Below are positions 11,437-13,395 of a stretch of DNA of 13,395 nucleotides, one piece after another. Within the stretch, counting starts at the first letter, position 1. The number at the start of each line of letters is the position of its first letter. A program made the position numbers and the translations under genes. Below the pieces are notes generated by a model, which was not told the DNA's origin, did no database searches, and was given only the letters and a program-made list of their open reading frames with translations. Location: positions 1-13,395 of the forward strand of contig JBGPIT010000102.1 of assembly GCA_041485125.1 (NCBI GenBank), read 5' to 3'. The DNA comes from JBGPIT01 sp041485125 (GTDB lineage Bacteria > Desulfobacterota > Binatia > UTPRO1).

Positions 11437-11485
11437 CTCGGCCATACGTCCGGGCTGCGCCCCGGTGCGCAGCCGTGCGGCCGAG
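11437..11485 (-). promoter_or_regulatory. Nested inverted repeats in the crp-type leader
   Basis: An outer perfect 7-bp repeat (CTCGGCC 11437-11443 / GGCCGAG 11479-11485) encloses an inner perfect 8-bp repeat (GGCTGCGC 11453-11460 / GCGCAGCC 11467-11474) with a 6-nt loop and a 9/4-nt internal bulge. As RNA it would form a long two-part hairpin ending 18 nt before the ATG at 11418 and burying the alternative ATG at 11445. It may be a regulatory leader, a protein-binding dyad, or the end of the glycosyltransferase transcript. No U run follows. Confidence 0.45.
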
Positions 11486-11553
11486 GTGATGTCCGCAGCG
11501 TGCAAACGTAGCGGAGCACCCGACCCCGGCGCAACATGCGCCGGACCCCACAA

Positions 11554-12570
11554 TCAGTCCTTGAACGCGAGATCGCGCGCGGGGAGCCGGAAGCGGTGGA
11601 AGAGCCCGTAGATCTCCCTGCGCGAGATGCGCCGGCGGCGGTAGATCGCCCGCCGTTTGCGCCACATCGACGGCAGGCCGCGCAGCGCTCCGGCGTAGCT
11701 TCGCACCAGAATCGCAAGCAGCTCGCGGTGCGAATAGTCGCGCACGAAGCCGCCCGACGCGCCCCGTTTGGAGAGCGCCGCGTACGCTTGCAGCCCGTAC
11801 CGATACGCGGTGGCGAGGGGACTCAGGAGGATGATCGGCAGCGGCGCGTGCTTGACGAGATTGAAGATCCGGTTGCGCTCGACGTGGTACGCCTTCACCT
11901 TCGAGTGCTTGCCCGCGGTCGAGCTCTTCAGATGAAAGGCGACCGCGCGCGGCACGTAATAGCAGCGCCAGCCGCGTAGACGCGCCCGCATGCCGAGATC
12001 GGCGTCCTCGAGATAGAGGAAATACTCCTCGTCGAAGAGACCGACGTCGTCGAGCATCGTCCGCCGGTAGAGTGCCGCCGAGGCGCAAGGAAAGACGACC
12101 TCCTCCTCGCGCTCGTACGCCGGTCCGTCCCGCTCCTGCCAGCCGCGCGGCCGATAGACGCCATCCACGTAGATGAGGAGCCCCGCGGAGTCGATGCGGT
12201 CGGGCTCGGTCGAGATCAGCGTCTTCGGCGCGAGCATCCCCGCCTGCGGCAGGCGGTCGGCGGCGGCCACGATCTCGGCGAGGAACGTCGGCGTCAGGGT
12301 CGCGTCGTTGTTGAGCGTCACCACGAGCTCGCCTCGCGACGCCTCGATGCCGGTGTTGTTGCCGCGCGCGAAGCCCGAGTTCTCGCCGAGGGCGATCACG
12401 CAGACGTCGTCGAGCGTGCCCGCTGCGGCGGCGAGCGACTCGTCGGTCGAGCCGTTGTCGACCACGATGGTCTCGAAGTCGCGGAAGCTCTGCGCCGCGA
12501 TGCTCCCGAGGCAGTCCCGCAGGAGCAGGCCTCCGTTGTAGTTGACGATGATGATCGAGACGCGCGGCAT
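11554..12570 (-). CDS. Family 2 glycosyltransferase (WbbL/rhamnosyltransferase-like)
   Basis: A 338-residue inverting GT-A transferase. It has the opening VSIIIVNYNGG, DNGSTD at 38-43 (nucleotide binding), GFARGNNTG at 66-74, the metal-binding LNNDA at 86-90, and the EDADLGMR block at 188-195 holding the likely catalytic base. This is the COG1216 type, often adding rhamnose or another sugar to O-antigen, exopolysaccharide or cell-envelope glycans. The last 80 residues are rich in Arg and contain a hydrophobic patch at about 255-275 (LPIILLSPLATAY), suggesting membrane contact. No other glycan genes are beside it, so donor and acceptor are unknown. The start was set at ATG 12570 (MPRVSIIIV); the GC-rich extension to 12612 lacks family similarity. 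Confidence 0.92.
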   Translation of the reverse strand: MPRVSIIIVNYNGGLLLRDCLGSIAAQSFRDFETIVVDNGSTDESLAAAAGTLDDVCVIALGENSGFARGNNTGIEASRGELVVTLNNDATLTPTFLAEIVAAADRLPQAGMLAPKTLISTEPDRIDSAGLLIYVDGVYRPRGWQERDGPAYEREEEVVFPCASAALYRRTMLDDVGLFDEEYFLYLEDADLGMRARLRGWRCYYVPRAVAFHLKSSTAGKHSKVKAYHVERNRIFNLVKHAPLPIILLSPLATAYRYGLQAYAALSKRGASGGFVRDYSHRELLAILVRSYAGALRGLPSMWRKRRAIYRRRRISRREIYGLFHRFRLPARDLAFKD

Positions 12571-12772
12571 GCGGGGTGCGTGGCCGCCCTGCCGCGCCGT
12601 CGCCGCGCGCACGAGTGGCTACGCTTGGCTATCGCGCCACGGGGCGACGGATCAAGACGGCCGCCGCGTGGATCGTCGCGCGCTGACGGCCGCAGCCGCG
12701 CCGCGGGGCCGGCGGCTTGACTCGGATCTTCACGAATGGCACGTAAGTCGAACTATCCGGCAATCGAACGAA
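12571..12772. other. Divergent intergenic region between glycosyltransferase and MarR gene
   Basis: These 202 nt contain no gene I can support. A 10-bp tandem direct repeat begins TGGCTA at 12616 and again at 12626. A GC-rich, hairpin-prone stretch spans about 12690-12716. A TTGACT (12717-12722) could be the -35 box for the MarR gene; the best -10 at proper spacing (around 12740-12748) is poor. CGAAC appears twice close to the MarR ATG (about 12749 and 12765), possibly half-sites. Confidence 0.35.
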
Positions 12773-13219
12773 ATGGTCGGGCGGGTCGACGAGCTCTCGC
12801 GCTTCATCGAGTTCCTGTCGGCGCGCTTCAAGCAGACCGAGGCGCTGTTCGCGACCAAGCTCGAGGTCTCCGAGCGCGAGCTCGCCCTGCTGCGCACGCT
12901 CGCCGCCGAAGGCGCCATGATCACCAAGCGGCTCGGCGCCCGTTTCAAGGTGCCGGTCAGCACGATGACGGGCCTGGTCGACCGCATGGAGAAAAAGGGC
13001 CTGGTCCGCCGTGTTCGCGGCCTCCAGGACCGCCGCGCGATCGAGCTCGAGGCGACGCCCGCGGGCACGCTCGCGCTCCGCGAGCACGACCGCGGCGTCG
13101 AGGCGATCGCCCGCGGCATGCTCGAGGCCATCCCCGAGCGCGACCAGCGCGCCCTCATCACCATCCTGCGCAGGGTCCGCGACACGATCGAGCGCGACGA
13201 AGAGAAGCAGGCCGGCTGA
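12773..13219 (+). CDS. MarR-family transcriptional regulator
   Basis: A 148-residue winged-helix regulator, the usual MarR size. It has dimerisation helices at the N- and C-termini, the recognition part at about 48-70 (MITKRLGARFKVPVSTMTGL), then VDRMEKKGLVRR and a wing, LQDRRAIELEATPAG, at 84-98. The D-R-R wing signature and the L-V-D-R-ME-K-GL-V-R string are diagnostic. MarR proteins usually respond to phenolic or other small molecules and control neighbouring genes. The start was set at ATG 12773. The frame is open back to 12542 but that part is antisense to the glycosyltransferase or upstream of any promoter and has no MarR similarity. No strong ribosome site is visible. The epimerase gene begins 67 nt downstream. 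Confidence 0.9.
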   Translation: MVGRVDELSRFIEFLSARFKQTEALFATKLEVSERELALLRTLAAEGAMITKRLGARFKVPVSTMTGLVDRMEKKGLVRRVRGLQDRRAIELEATPAGTLALREHDRGVEAIARGMLEAIPERDQRALITILRRVRDTIERDEEKQAG

Positions 13220-13247
13220 GCGATCCGCCACGGCCACCGAATAGTAC

Positions 13248-13258
13248 GAACGGCGTTC
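13248..13258. promoter_or_regulatory. Palindrome upstream of the epimerase gene
   Basis: GAACGGCGTTC is a perfect odd-centred inverted repeat (5-bp arms) in the 67-nt gap between the MarR gene and the epimerase gene, within an AT-richer patch. It ends 28 nt before the start codon. It may be an operator for MarR or for a regulator elsewhere. Confidence 0.35.
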
Positions 13259-13286
13259 AATCTGTGCGAGACGAAAGGAGCTCACG

Positions 13287-13395
13287 ATGAAACCGACTTT
13301 GGTGACGGGCGCGAACGGCCACCTCGGTAACAACATCTGCCGCATGCTCGTCGAGCGCGGCGAGGGCGTGCGCGCGATGATCCGCGACAGCGCCA
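13287..13395 (+). CDS. NAD(P)-dependent epimerase / SDR-family protein (partial, 5' end)
   Basis: The first 36 codons of a gene that leaves the window. The N-terminus MKPTLVTGANGHLGNNICR carries the Rossmann dinucleotide-binding TGANGHLG (a TGXXGXXG motif, extended or atypical SDR), followed by LVERGEGVRAMIRDSA, as in dihydroflavonol reductase-like epimerases. The AAAGGAG site at 13274-13280, 6 nt before the ATG, makes the start secure. The product is not resolvable from this fragment. It may be cotranscribed with MarR or use its own promoter. Confidence 0.85.
   Translation, partial: MKPTLVTGANGHLGNNICRMLVERGEGVRAMIRDSA

Noticed and set aside
11544..12088. Long minus-strand frame from 12088 through the glycosyltransferase into the crp-type gene (to 10547)
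   Set aside because: It crosses two well-supported genes in the wrong phase and reads as Arg/Ala-rich nonsense.
12736..13290. 184-codon plus-strand frame in another phase over the MarR gene
   Set aside because: It is Arg/Pro/Ala-rich with no motif and overlaps the MarR frame, which has clear wing and recognition helix signatures.
1..13395. CRISPR arrays, tRNA or rRNA genes, insertion sequences, phage genes, toxin-antitoxin pairs
   Set aside because: No regularly spaced repeats, cloverleaf-like sequences, transposase motifs or terminal inverted repeats were found on either strand by eye.

Overview
This window is GC-rich DNA (roughly two-thirds G+C by eye) with tightly packed bacterial genes. 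The organism is Gram-negative, because a recognisable lpxA (lipid A synthesis) is present, and it matures c-type cytochromes by the Ccm (System I) route. The mixture of a CXXXY-type CcmE, an RNase E/G with a long disordered tail, a deltaproteobacterial-style RRM protein, an orphan queE and an uncharacterised diiron protein suggests a soil or sediment lineage in the old deltaproteobacterial sense (Myxococcota, Desulfobacterota or Binatota). That placement is inference and was not tested.

Left half, all on the minus strand. From 3903 down to 1 runs a compact cluster, yacG - lpxA - ccmE - ccmF - ccmH. Both yacG/lpxA and ccmF/ccmH overlap by ATGA, and the other gaps are 52 and 30 nt. A promoter-like sequence lies right against the yacG start. 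Upstream of it are an RRM RNA-binding protein (4002-4436), which appears to start at AUU, and the RNase E/G gene (4524-7295), whose leader carries a canonical G-quadruplex motif. Further upstream is a two-gene unit, queE (8154-8861) followed by a DsbA/HCCA-isomerase-like protein (7537-8121).

Right half. Reading rightward from 8976 is a BetI-like TetR regulator with an operator-like palindrome just before its start, followed by an overlapping diiron-carboxylate protein (9565-10635). Convergent to it is a Crp/Fnr-type regulator (10681-11418) with a strongly structured leader. Upstream of that regulator, on the same strand, is a family 2 glycosyltransferase (11554-12570). Divergent from the glycosyltransferase is a MarR regulator (12773-13219), followed by the first 36 codons of an NAD(P)-dependent epimerase/SDR protein that runs off the window.

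No IS element, CRISPR array, tRNA, rRNA or prophage gene was seen. No intergenic stretch exceeds 300 bases; the longest are 7296-7536 and 12571-12772. I do not see a wholly new multi-gene system. The strongest oddities are the CXXXY CcmE coexisting with a CcmH, the AUU start of the RRM gene, the G4 motif in front of RNase E, the structured crp leader, and the TetR/diiron pair with its overlap and operator.
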